A DNA stretch of 64,000 bases from Streptomyces sp. ISL-1 (GTDB lineage Bacteria > Actinomycetota > Actinomycetes > Streptomycetales > Streptomycetaceae), in the NCBI RefSeq assembly GCF_018614585.1, contig NZ_JAGGOI010000036.1:1-64000 (forward strand), in the 5' to 3' direction. The stretch's first letter is position 1. Each line of letters opens with the position of its first letter. Both the position numbers and the translations under genes were made by a program. This document shows, in pieces, positions 31,460 through 39,214 of this stretch. A model generated the notes under the pieces. That model was not told the DNA's origin and did no database searches. It was given only the letters and a program-made list of their open reading frames with translations.

Positions 31460-33193
31460 GTGCCGATCGTGGCTCAGAGCAGCACCGAGACCGACTGGGT
31501 CTCCCGTTTCGCGGACGAGGTCATCGCCGAGTCGGAGCGACGTGCGCCTGGCAAACCGGTGGTCGTCGCGTCCGGCCTGTCGCCCTCCGGCCCGATCCAC
31601 CTGGGCAATCTGCGTGAGGTGATGACCCCGCACCTGGTCGCCGACGAGGTCCGGCGGCGTGGTCACGAGGTCCGGCATCTGATCTCCTGGGACGACTACG
31701 ACCGGTACCGCAAGGTGCCGGCCGGGGTGCCCGGTGTGGACGACTCCTGGGCCGAGCACATCGGCAAGCCGCTGACCTCGGTGCCCGCACCGAAGGGTTC
31801 GGCCTACCCGAACTGGGCCGAGCACTTCAAGGCCTCGATGATCGAGTCCCTGGCAGAGCTGGGCGTGGAGTACGACGGCATCAGCCAGACCGAGCAGTAC
31901 ACGGCGGGTGCGTACCGCGAGCAGATCCTGCACGCGATGAGGAACCGCTCGAAGATCGACGCGATCCTCGAGCAGTACCGCACCAAGAAGGCTCCGGCGA
32001 AGAAGTCGCAGAAGCCGTTGGACGAGGCGGAGCTGGAGGCGGCGGAGGGTTCCGGCGCGGCCGCCGACGACGACGGCAGCGGGGGCGCCGGGGGCTACTA
32101 CCCGTACAAGCCCTACTGCGGGCAGTGCGAGACGGACCTGACGACCGTCACGTCGTACGACGACGAGACGACCGAGCTGACGTACACCTGCTCGGCGTGC
32201 GGCTTCGGGGAGACGGTACGGCTGAGCGAGTTCAACCGCGGCAAGCTGGTCTGGAAGGTCGACTGGCCGATGCGCTGGGCGTACGAGGGCGTGATCTTCG
32301 AGCCGAGCGGCGTCGACCACTCGTCGCCCGGGTCGTCGTTCGTCGTCGGCGGGCAGATCGTGCGGGAGATCTTCGACGGTGTGCAGCCGATCGGCCCGAT
32401 GTACGCGTTCGTGGGGATCAGCGGCATGGCGAAGATGTCGTCCTCGCGCGGTGGCGTTCCCACGCCGGCCGACGCGCTGAAGATCATGGAGCCGCAGCTG
32501 CTGCGCTGGCTGTACGCGCGGCGGCGGCCGAACCAGTCCTTCAAGATCGCCTTCGACCAGGAGATCCAGCGGCTCTACGACGAGTGGGACAAGCTGGACG
32601 CCAAGGTCGCGGACAGGACGGCGCTGCCCGCGGACGCGGCCTCGCACTCGCGGGCGGCGCGTACCGCCGCGGGTGAACTGCCGCGTACGCCGCGCCCGCT
32701 GCCGTACCGCACGCTCGCCTCGGTCGTCGACATCACGGCAGGCCACGACGAGCAGACGATCCGCATCCTGAGCGACCTGGATCCGGAGAACCCGCTGTCC
32801 TCGCTGGATGAGGTCCGGCCCCGGCTGGACCGCGCCGAGAACTGGATCACCACCCAGGTGCCGGCCGACCAGCGCACCCTGGTGCGCGAGGAGCCGGACA
32901 CGGAGCTGCTCGGCTCGCTGGACGAGGAGGGGCGCGAGTCGCTGCGGCTGCTGCTCGAGGGGCTGGACACGCACTGGTCGCTGAACGGTCTGACGACGCT
33001 GGTCTACGGAGTGCCGAAGGTGCTGGCGGGCCTGGAGCCGGACGCCAAGCCGACGCCGGAGCTGAAGGGCGCGCAGCGGTCGTTCTTCGCGGTGCTGTAC
33101 CACCTGCTGGTGGGCAAGGACACGGGGCCGCGGCTGCCGACGCTGCTGCTGGCGGTGGGCGCGGACCGGGTGCGGAAGCTGCTCGGCGCGTAG
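31460..33193 (+). CDS. lysS: Class I lysyl-tRNA synthetase
   Basis: Archaeal-type class I LysRS, 577 aa. HIGH-like motif GPIHLGNLREVM (about 38-49) and KMSSS in GMAKMSSSRGG (about 317-327). A Cys4 zinc insertion lies at about 214-245 (CGQCETDLTTVTSYDD and TYTCSACGFGE), followed by an alpha-helix cage C-terminal domain. GTG 31460 is chosen because homologous N termini begin PIVAQS and GAGG lies upstream; GTG 31469 and ATG 31400 are alternatives. Class I LysRS instead of class II is typical of streptomycetes. It is divergent from argS. Confidence 0.95.
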   Translation: MPIVAQSSTETDWVSRFADEVIAESERRAPGKPVVVASGLSPSGPIHLGNLREVMTPHLVADEVRRRGHEVRHLISWDDYDRYRKVPAGVPGVDDSWAEHIGKPLTSVPAPKGSAYPNWAEHFKASMIESLAELGVEYDGISQTEQYTAGAYREQILHAMRNRSKIDAILEQYRTKKAPAKKSQKPLDEAELEAAEGSGAAADDDGSGGAGGYYPYKPYCGQCETDLTTVTSYDDETTELTYTCSACGFGETVRLSEFNRGKLVWKVDWPMRWAYEGVIFEPSGVDHSSPGSSFVVGGQIVREIFDGVQPIGPMYAFVGISGMAKMSSSRGGVPTPADALKIMEPQLLRWLYARRRPNQSFKIAFDQEIQRLYDEWDKLDAKVADRTALPADAASHSRAARTAAGELPRTPRPLPYRTLASVVDITAGHDEQTIRILSDLDPENPLSSLDEVRPRLDRAENWITTQVPADQRTLVREEPDTELLGSLDEEGRESLRLLLEGLDTHWSLNGLTTLVYGVPKVLAGLEPDAKPTPELKGAQRSFFAVLYHLLVGKDTGPRLPTLLLAVGADRVRKLLGA

Positions 33194-33205
33194 GTACGGA
33201 GTTGT

Positions 33206-33245
33206 GGAGGGCCGCTGTCCGGTTCGGGCCGGGCGGGGGCCCTCC
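33206..33245 (+). terminator. Probable lysS terminator
   Basis: GGAGGGCC (33206-33213) pairs with GGCCCTCC (33238-33245) around an internal GC-rich hairpin. It begins 12 bp after the lysS stop. Confidence 0.55.
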
Positions 33246-33256
33246 GCTCGTTGACC

Positions 33257-33301
33257 GGGGCATTCGGGGATTTCGGGGTGTTCAGGGTGTTCGGGCTGTT
33301 T
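33257..33301. repeat. Five 9-bp tandem repeats downstream of lysS
   Basis: Units ggggcattc, ggggatttc, ggggtgttc, agggtgttc and gggctgttt at 33257, 33266, 33275, 33284 and 33293, between the convergent lysS and DUF2637 genes. Confidence 0.75.
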
Positions 33302-33338
33302 CGGTAGGTTTGTCAGCGAGCTGTCCGCGGGCCGTCCG

Positions 33339-34742
33339 CTAGGCGATGTGCTCGGCTTCCAGGTCCGCCTGGTAACGGTTCCTGAACGCCGGGATCAGCC
33401 GGCGCAGCAGCGCGGAGCCGCGGGGGTGCTGGACGCCGTGGCCGTCGTTGAGGTGTATGTCGAGTTGCTCGGCGCTGGGGAAGTCTCCGTGCTGCTGCAC
33501 GTACGTCCGGAAGACCGGGTACGCGAGTTCGGCGAACTCCTCGTCCTCCGCCGGACCGGGGACGGCAGGCCCCTCCAGCGTCTCGTCAACCCGCTCGGGG
33601 AAGGCCTGGTGCTCCGGCTGCTGGGCCTCCGTACGCCGGCCGGGGACCATGCCGCCGAGAGGGCGGGTGCGGCCCGGGCCCGAGGGGACGCGTACCGCGG
33701 TGGGCTCCAGGCCCTCGACGTACGTCGGATTGAAGCCGTTCTCGTATGCCTCCTGCGGCACCTGCGGCGCGGCGAACCAGGGGTTCGGGTGGGCGTCCGA
33801 GCCGTCCTGACCGGGTTGCTGCGGTTGCTGCGGTTGGGACTGCGGCTGCTGCGCCGCGTACTGCTCCTGCTGCGGGACGAATTGCTGCTCGTACTGCTGC
33901 TCGAACTGCTCCCGGTACTCGTCGTGCTCCTGCGGCCGCTCCTGCCCGCGCGGCAGCTCAGGCTGGACCTGCGGCTGGCCCTGGACCTGGCCCTGGACGC
34001 GAGGTTGCGACTCGACCTGGGGCTGGGGCTGGGGAGCCGGGGGTATCAGCGCAGGCTCGACGCCCGCCGCGGCCAGCCCCGCGGGGGCCGTCTCCGAGAG
34101 GGGTACGCCGTACTTCGCCAGCCGCAGCGGCATCAGCGACTCGATCGGGGCCTTGCGTCTCCAGCCCCGCCCGAACCGGGCCTGGAGGCGTGCCTGATAG
34201 ATCAGCCGGTCCTGCTCCAGCCTGATGACCTGCTCGTAACTGCGCAGTTCCCACAGCTTCATCCGGCGCCACAGCCTGAACGTGGGGATGGGGGACAGCA
34301 GCCAGCGGGTGAGGCGTACGCCCTCCATGTGCTTGTCCGCGGTGATGTCCGCGATCCGGCCCACCGCGTGCCGCGCGGCCTCGACCGAGACGACGAACAG
34401 CACCGGGATGACCGCGTGCATGCCGACGCCGAGGGGGTCGGGCCAGGACGCGGCGCCGTTGAAGGCGATCGTGGCGACCGTCAGCAGCCAGGCCGTCTGG
34501 CGCAGCAGCGGGAACGGGATGCGCATCCACGTCAGCAGCAGATCCAGCGCGAGCAGGACGCAGATGCCCGCGTCGATGCCGATGGGGAAGACGAGGGAGA
34601 AGTCGCCGAAGCCCTTCTGCACGGCGAGCTCGCGTACGGCGGCGTACGACCCGGCGAAGCCGATCGCGGCGATGATCACCGCGCCCAGAACGACGACGCC
34701 GATAAGTATTCGGTGCGTGCGTGTCAGCTGCATCGCTGCCAC
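33339..34742 (-). CDS. DUF2637 membrane protein (SpdB-like)
   Basis: A 467-aa protein. The N-terminal DUF2637 part has about four membrane helices (about 10-35 ILIGVVVLGAVIIAAIGFAG, then FPIGIDAGICVLLALDLLL, a third near TAWLLTVATIAFNGAA, a fourth near MHAVIPVLFVVSVE). A basic cytosolic segment (about 150-225) is followed by a long Gln/Pro/Glu-rich disordered region (about 245-340) and a conserved C-terminal helical domain (YPVFRTYVQQHGDFPSAEQL). DUF2637 is shared with SpdB spread proteins of Streptomyces conjugative elements, but no transfer genes are near. GTG 34742 is chosen because GGGAGGGG lies 7 nt upstream; ATG 34733 is too far. Confidence 0.85.
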   Translation of the reverse strand: MAAMQLTRTHRILIGVVVLGAVIIAAIGFAGSYAAVRELAVQKGFGDFSLVFPIGIDAGICVLLALDLLLTWMRIPFPLLRQTAWLLTVATIAFNGAASWPDPLGVGMHAVIPVLFVVSVEAARHAVGRIADITADKHMEGVRLTRWLLSPIPTFRLWRRMKLWELRSYEQVIRLEQDRLIYQARLQARFGRGWRRKAPIESLMPLRLAKYGVPLSETAPAGLAAAGVEPALIPPAPQPQPQVESQPRVQGQVQGQPQVQPELPRGQERPQEHDEYREQFEQQYEQQFVPQQEQYAAQQPQSQPQQPQQPGQDGSDAHPNPWFAAPQVPQEAYENGFNPTYVEGLEPTAVRVPSGPGRTRPLGGMVPGRRTEAQQPEHQAFPERVDETLEGPAVPGPAEDEEFAELAYPVFRTYVQQHGDFPSAEQLDIHLNDGHGVQHPRGSALLRRLIPAFRNRYQADLEAEHIA

Positions 34743-34847
34743 CCGCGATCCCCTCCCGTTTTCGAATCCAGCGGGCACAGCCTGGCACACGCTTGCGGAG
34801 CCCGTGCTTCCGGGCGTGCTTCCAACGGGTTACGGGCTCCGTCAACA

Positions 34848-34893
34848 GGCGGTGGCCGGGACTTACTTGAGGCGGTGGCCGGAACTTAACTGT
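34848..34893. repeat. 23-bp tandem duplication over a stop codon
   Basis: Copies at 34848-34870 and 34871-34893 share GGCGGTGGCCGG(g/a)ACTTA. The lipoprotein stop codon (34886-34888, minus strand) is in the second copy. Confidence 0.8.
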
Positions 34894-35614
34894 TGGCGAC
34901 GCCGACCGAGGCCACGGCCTCCTTGGCGGCCGCCACAGCGCTTTCCATCAGGTCGGCGGAGTCCGGGGACTTCGCGCCCGCGTAGCCGGTTCCGTTGTAG
35001 GTGAGCGTGATCACGACGTTGTCCGTACGTGTCACGATCGTGGCGTAGGAGAAATCCTCGCCGGTCTTCTTCAGCTCATAACGGATGGCGGTGCCCGCCT
35101 CGCCGACGCCCTTCGCTGGCGAGGTCTTGACGTTCTTCGCGCCCTCGGTGGCCTGCGCCTTGGAGATCTCCTTGGCGTAGTTGTTCTCCGCGCGCTTCTG
35201 GCCGCTGACGCCCAGGGAGGTCTCGGAGTCGTACCGGAGGAAGGAGACGTCGAACCAGCGGTACTGCGAACCCTTGACGCCGTTGTCGTCCAGACCGTTC
35301 CAGGAGCAACTGCCGCGGCTGGTGATATCGCTGGACTTGCCCGATGTGCCCGCCTTGGACTTCGTCGCCGGGACCAGCTTCTCGATCGTCTTCGTGGAGA
35401 CCGACTTGCAGGGGTTGGGCAGCTTTGTGTACTTGGCGGGCGCGACAGTCGCGGGCTTCTGCCCGCCCTGCTGGTCCTGGGAGGCGGAGGACGAGGAGCC
35501 CGAGCCCTTGCCGGCGTCGGAGCCGGAGTCCGAGGAGCAGCCGGCGAGGACGAGCATCACCGGGACGGCTGCGCAGGCGAGTATGCGGGTGAGTCGCGGG
35601 GTTGAACGCTGCAT
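34886..35614 (-). CDS. DUF3558 lipoprotein (paralogue 1)
   Basis: A 242-aa exported lipoprotein with lipobox LAGC (about Cys25), a Ser/Gly/Gln linker and a DUF3558 domain (about 65-235: YTKLPNPCKSVSTKTIEKLV, GSCSWNGLD, VGEAGTAIRYELKKTGEDF). DUF3558 proteins are actinobacterial cell-envelope lipoproteins of unknown function. It stands in tandem with a second DUF3558 gene upstream on the same strand (124-bp gap), probably from gene duplication. Its 3' end is covered by a 23-bp tandem duplication. Confidence 0.88.
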   Translation of the reverse strand: MQRSTPRLTRILACAAVPVMLVLAGCSSDSGSDAGKGSGSSSSASQDQQGGQKPATVAPAKYTKLPNPCKSVSTKTIEKLVPATKSKAGTSGKSSDITSRGSCSWNGLDDNGVKGSQYRWFDVSFLRYDSETSLGVSGQKRAENNYAKEISKAQATEGAKNVKTSPAKGVGEAGTAIRYELKKTGEDFSYATIVTRTDNVVITLTYNGTGYAGAKSPDSADLMESAVAAAKEAVASVGVANS

Positions 35615-35738
35615 GGTTCCTTCAGTCGATCGGTGGTGGTGTCCGTACGGTCGGCGAGGCCACGGTACGCGGACATGGTGCGTCCGCGGGTGTGTCTGTG
35701 GATACGTACGCCACTGACCGGCCGGTCCGACGGACCGG

Positions 35739-36596
35739 TCAGTTGCTGAACTCCTCCGCGAGCTTTTCGGCCAGACTCTGTGCCTTGTCCTGCAGTTCCT
35801 TGCTGTCCGGGACCTCTGTCGTACGGGCCGGCTGCGCGCCGTAGACGATGGTCACGATCACGTTCGATGTGCGGAAGACCACGCTCACGGTGCGGCGGTG
35901 TGCGGTGGATCCGGCACCCGCTCCGGTGAGGACGTCGTCGATGAAGGCGGCGTCGCCGAGGCCGTCGAGGACGCGGGGTTCGAGCCCCTCGGGAGTGCCG
36001 GAGGGGCTGCCGGAGGGAGTGCCCGCTGACGTTCCGCTCCCTGTCGGCGTCGGTGCCCCCGTCGGTGTCGGCACTGTGGACTTCGACGGGGACTGGAGCT
36101 GGAGGGAGCCGCCGGGCGTGGGCTTCTGGTCCTTCTCGTCGCGGGGGTCGACGGGGACCGGCAGCGAGGCCGCGGCCTGCTTCTTGGCGAAGACCTCCTG
36201 CGCCCGGTCGTCGTCGCTCACGGCCGCGTCGTACGAGACGACCCGCTCGAAGTCGACGCTCAGGGCGTGCGAGGCGTCCGGGGAGTCGGCCTTCCAGCCG
36301 CAGCCGACGCGGCGGTCGGTGTCGTAGGTGACGACGGCCGTGCCACGGAAGATCCTCTGCTGCTGTTCCTCGGGCAGCTCGGCGGCTCCGGGCAGCAGGT
36401 TCTTGAGAGCGGAGGGCTCGACGGAGCCGCACGGCTCGAGGAGCGTGCGGTACTTCCCGGGGGGAGCGACGGAGGACTTGGGACCGCCGGCCTTGGAGTC
36501 CATGGCGGAGCCTTCGGTGCTGGTGCCGGCGGTGCAGCCGGCGACGAGCGCCGCGAGGAGCGCCGCGAGGCCGGGTGCGTACGCCTTTCGTTGCAC
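35739..36596 (-). CDS. DUF3558 lipoprotein (paralogue 2)
   Basis: A 285-aa lipoprotein with lipobox VAGC (about Cys21), a PGKYRTLLEPCGSVEPSALK entry to the DUF3558 fold and a Thr/Pro/Gly/Ser-rich insertion (about 165-215) absent from paralogue 1. The C-terminal block VSVVFRTSNVIVTIVYG is shared. GTG 36596 has GGGAG 9 nt upstream; the longer in-frame ORF to 36656 would put 20 residues before the signal peptide. It is divergent from rtcB. Confidence 0.85.
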   Translation of the reverse strand: MQRKAYAPGLAALLAALVAGCTAGTSTEGSAMDSKAGGPKSSVAPPGKYRTLLEPCGSVEPSALKNLLPGAAELPEEQQQRIFRGTAVVTYDTDRRVGCGWKADSPDASHALSVDFERVVSYDAAVSDDDRAQEVFAKKQAAASLPVPVDPRDEKDQKPTPGGSLQLQSPSKSTVPTPTGAPTPTGSGTSAGTPSGSPSGTPEGLEPRVLDGLGDAAFIDDVLTGAGAGSTAHRRTVSVVFRTSNVIVTIVYGAQPARTTEVPDSKELQDKAQSLAEKLAEEFSN

Positions 36597-36766
36597 GGTC
36601 CCAGGCTCCCTTCGAGAGAAAAACGGTTGCCGCCCGATAGCGGCCGATGGACACAATGTCTATCGCACGCGCAGCCGTAGATGCCGGTCCGTTGAGTCCT
36701 TTGCGGGCCTTCGGGCCGGTTTTGCGCTTTGAGACTTTTATGGGCTTTCGGGGGAATTGAGGAAGT

Positions 36767-38023
36767 ATGTCGTACGTAGAGGTACCGGGTGCCAAGGTGC
36801 CGATCCGGATGTGGGCCGACCCCTCGACGGTCGAGGGCGGCGCCATGCACCAGCTGCAGAACGTCGCCACACTGCCGTGGATCAAGGGCCTCGCCGTGAT
36901 GCCGGACGTCCACTACGGCAAGGGCGCGACGGTGGGCTCGGTCATCGCGATGCACGGGGCGGTCTGCCCGGCGGCGGTCGGCGTCGACATCGGCTGCGGC
37001 ATGTCCGCGGTGAAGACATCGCTGACCGCGAACGACCTGCCGGGTGACCTTTCCCGGCTGCGGTCGAAGATCGAGCAGGCGATTCCGGTCGGCCGGGGGA
37101 TGCACGACGATCCGGTGGACCCGGGTCGGCTGCACGGTTTTCCGACGGCGGGATGGGGTGACTTCTGGGACCGGTTCGACGGGGTGGCCGATGCGGTCAA
37201 ATTCCGTCAGGAGCGCGCGACAAAGCAGATGGGTTCACTCGGCAGTGGAAATCACTTCATTGAATTCTGTCTGGACGAGTCGGGATCGGTCTGGCTGATG
37301 CTGCACTCCGGATCCCGGAACATCGGCAAGGAACTCGCCGAGTACCACATCGGCGAGGCCCAGAAGCTGCCGCACAACCAGGGTCTGATCGACCGTGACC
37401 TGGCGGTCTTCATCGCGGACACGCCTCAGATGGCGGCGTACCGTAACGACCTTTTCTGGGCGCAGGAGTACGCGAAGTACAACCGCGCGATCATGATGGG
37501 GCTCTTCCAGGACGTGGTCCGCAAGGAGTTCAAGAAGGCGAAGGTGACCTTCGAGCAGGTCATCTCCTGCCAGCAGGAAGATGCCGAAGGTCAGATGAGG
37601 ACCGTCGAGTACCGCCCTGGCGTGATCAGCTGCCACCACAACTATGTCAGCGAAGAGCGGTACGAGGGGATGGATCTGCTGGTCACCCGCAAGGGAGCCA
37701 TCAGCGCGGGCTCGGGGGAGTGGGGGATCATCCCTGGTTCCATGGGTACGGAGTCGTACATCGTCCGCGGCCTGGGCAACCCGAAGTCGTTCAACTCTGC
37801 CTCGCACGGGGCCGGCCGGAGGATGAGCCGGAATGCTGCGAAGCGGAAGTTCACGGCGAAGGACCTGGAGGACCAGACGCGGGGTGTGGAGTGCCGCAAG
37901 GACTCCGGTGTCGTGGACGAGATCCCGGCCGCTTACAAGCCGATCAGTCAGGTCATTGATCAGCAGAAGGACCTGGTGCAGGTCGTCGCGAAGATCAAGC
38001 AGGTTATCTGCGTCAAGGGCTGA
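36767..38023 (+). CDS. rtcB: RNA-splicing ligase RtcB
   Basis: 3'-phosphate/5'-OH RNA ligase, GTP- and Mn2+-dependent, 418 aa. Metal-binding motifs: PDVHYGKGATVGSV, GVDIGCGMSAV (Cys about 76), LGSGNHFIEF and LMLHSGSRNIG. The guanylylated histidine is in ASHGAGRRMSR (about 346-356), so the protein should be active. Bacterial RtcB acts in RNA repair after nuclease damage. It starts at ATG 36767 with GAGGAAG upstream. No rtcR regulator or archease is near. A truncated, frameshifted second copy of the 3' third lies 3.8 kb downstream. Confidence 0.95.
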   Translation: MSYVEVPGAKVPIRMWADPSTVEGGAMHQLQNVATLPWIKGLAVMPDVHYGKGATVGSVIAMHGAVCPAAVGVDIGCGMSAVKTSLTANDLPGDLSRLRSKIEQAIPVGRGMHDDPVDPGRLHGFPTAGWGDFWDRFDGVADAVKFRQERATKQMGSLGSGNHFIEFCLDESGSVWLMLHSGSRNIGKELAEYHIGEAQKLPHNQGLIDRDLAVFIADTPQMAAYRNDLFWAQEYAKYNRAIMMGLFQDVVRKEFKKAKVTFEQVISCQQEDAEGQMRTVEYRPGVISCHHNYVSEERYEGMDLLVTRKGAISAGSGEWGIIPGSMGTESYIVRGLGNPKSFNSASHGAGRRMSRNAAKRKFTAKDLEDQTRGVECRKDSGVVDEIPAAYKPISQVIDQQKDLVQVVAKIKQVICVKG

Positions 38024-38117
38024 ATCCGCACGCCATCGAGGGGCCGTGGACCGCGCACAGCGTGCGTCGTCCGCGGCTTCTCTCTTGTGGAGCGGTTCAC
38101 CGACAGGGGGTCATCGG

Positions 38118-38747
38118 ATGGGTACTGACATCAGCGGGTTCGTTGAGCACAGGGTGTGGCCTGCCGATGAGGGGGAGCGAGACGTCGTCTGGCGGGCCGC
38201 CGTCGACCTGTCCTTCCTCAACGACACCCGGAACTACGACGCGTTCGGCTGTCTCTTCGGGGTACGCAACTTCGCCAACTTCAGGCCGCTGGCCGCCGAG
38301 CGTGGCAGGCCTGTCGACGCGTCGGAGGAGGTCCGGGCCGAACTGGACCGACTCGCCCCCTGGCCGGACCAGGCGTACGGCACCACCTGGATCACCTGGG
38401 CCGAGCTGAAGACGGTCGACTGGGACGAGCCGGCCGAACGGCCGGACAGCCGCATCCACCAGTACCGTCAGACCCCCGACGGGCTCAGACTTGTCGGCAA
38501 GTCGGGCTGGTCCCCGGAGTTCGCGCGGGCTGTCGGTCTGCGAAAGCAGCTGTCCTGCCCGCGGCCGACCTGGCCCGACGGCACGGAATGGCAGATCGGC
38601 GACACGCTGTACAGGTCCGAGACGCTCCGTCGGCGGGACGCGGTCCGCGAGGACGGCGAGTGGCAGCCGGTCTGGTCGGCGATGGAAACCCTCGCGACGG
38701 AGCATGGCGACGACCATGTGCGACTGGTCGTCTGGTTCGACGACTGA
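38118..38747 (+). CDS. Conserved hypothetical protein (209 aa)
   Basis: A 209-aa soluble protein I do not assign to a named family. The N terminus MGTDISGFVEHRVWP and the block NYDAFGCLFGVRNFANFRPL resemble a group of uncharacterised actinobacterial and phage-linked proteins starting MGTDIHGFIE; WITWAELKTVDWDE and the Trp-rich segments support a beta-rich fold. No signal peptide or membrane span. The start is ATG 38118. It lies between rtcB and a decayed transposase, at the left edge of the least conserved part of the window. Confidence 0.65.
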   Translation: MGTDISGFVEHRVWPADEGERDVVWRAAVDLSFLNDTRNYDAFGCLFGVRNFANFRPLAAERGRPVDASEEVRAELDRLAPWPDQAYGTTWITWAELKTVDWDEPAERPDSRIHQYRQTPDGLRLVGKSGWSPEFARAVGLRKQLSCPRPTWPDGTEWQIGDTLYRSETLRRRDAVREDGEWQPVWSAMETLATEHGDDHVRLVVWFDD

Positions 38748-38749
38748 TC

Positions 38750-39150
38750 GGCAGAAGGATCTGGTGGAGGGCCCGGACGAGGTGGTCGCGATCGGCGAAG
38801 ACCACGTTGGCGGTAGCGGCACGCTGGAGTAACGCCAGATGCCTTCGACGGATTGAGGTCTGGGGCGTAGGTGGGTAGTCGATGGTGAGCCAGTCGTGCT
38901 CGGCGGCGTATTGGCGTAGCCCGCTGCTGCGATGGACATTCAGATTGTCCCAGATCACCAGGATGGGCCCGCCGAGCTGGAGGTGGGCCCGCACGAGAAG
39001 GTCTCGGTAGTCCTGCCAGGTGAACCCGCGGTGGTCGCCTCGGTGTGCCCGAGGTCGAACTTCTCCGGCAGGCTGTGCCGGCACAACAGCTTCGCCTTTG
39101 GGCTGGGGCGGACGAAGATCCGGCCGCCCAAATCGCGTACGCGTTGAACA
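38750..39150 (-). pseudogene. Decayed IS630-type transposase remnant
   Basis: The DDE-transposase similarity is split between reading frames. RGFTWQDYRDLLVRAHLQLG then GGPILVIWDNLNVHRSSGLR lies in one frame (about 39,020-38,890), and PTYAPDLNPSKASG continues in another from about 38,870. The catalytic WDN is present, but the usual E of NPxE is changed (NPSK) and the N-terminal half is missing. I see no terminal inverted repeats. It is a dead fragment and marks past insertion activity. Confidence 0.7.
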
Positions 39151-39214
39151 CCCGCGGTCAGTCCCGCCGTACAACTGAGAAAGGCGAGAGACCGGCGCGC
39201 AGCAAGGGATGACC

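Noticed and set aside
33339..34742. DUF2637/SpdB-like gene as sign of an integrated conjugative element
   Set aside because: No integrase, tra gene, replication gene or attachment site is nearby; DUF2637 also occurs in core loci.
38741..38769. 29-bp similarity (about 25 identical) to the rtcB 3' coding sequence at 37957-37985
   Set aside because: It lies at the junction of the hypothetical gene and the transposase fossil and is explained there by transposase-like reading on the minus strand; too short to prove homology.
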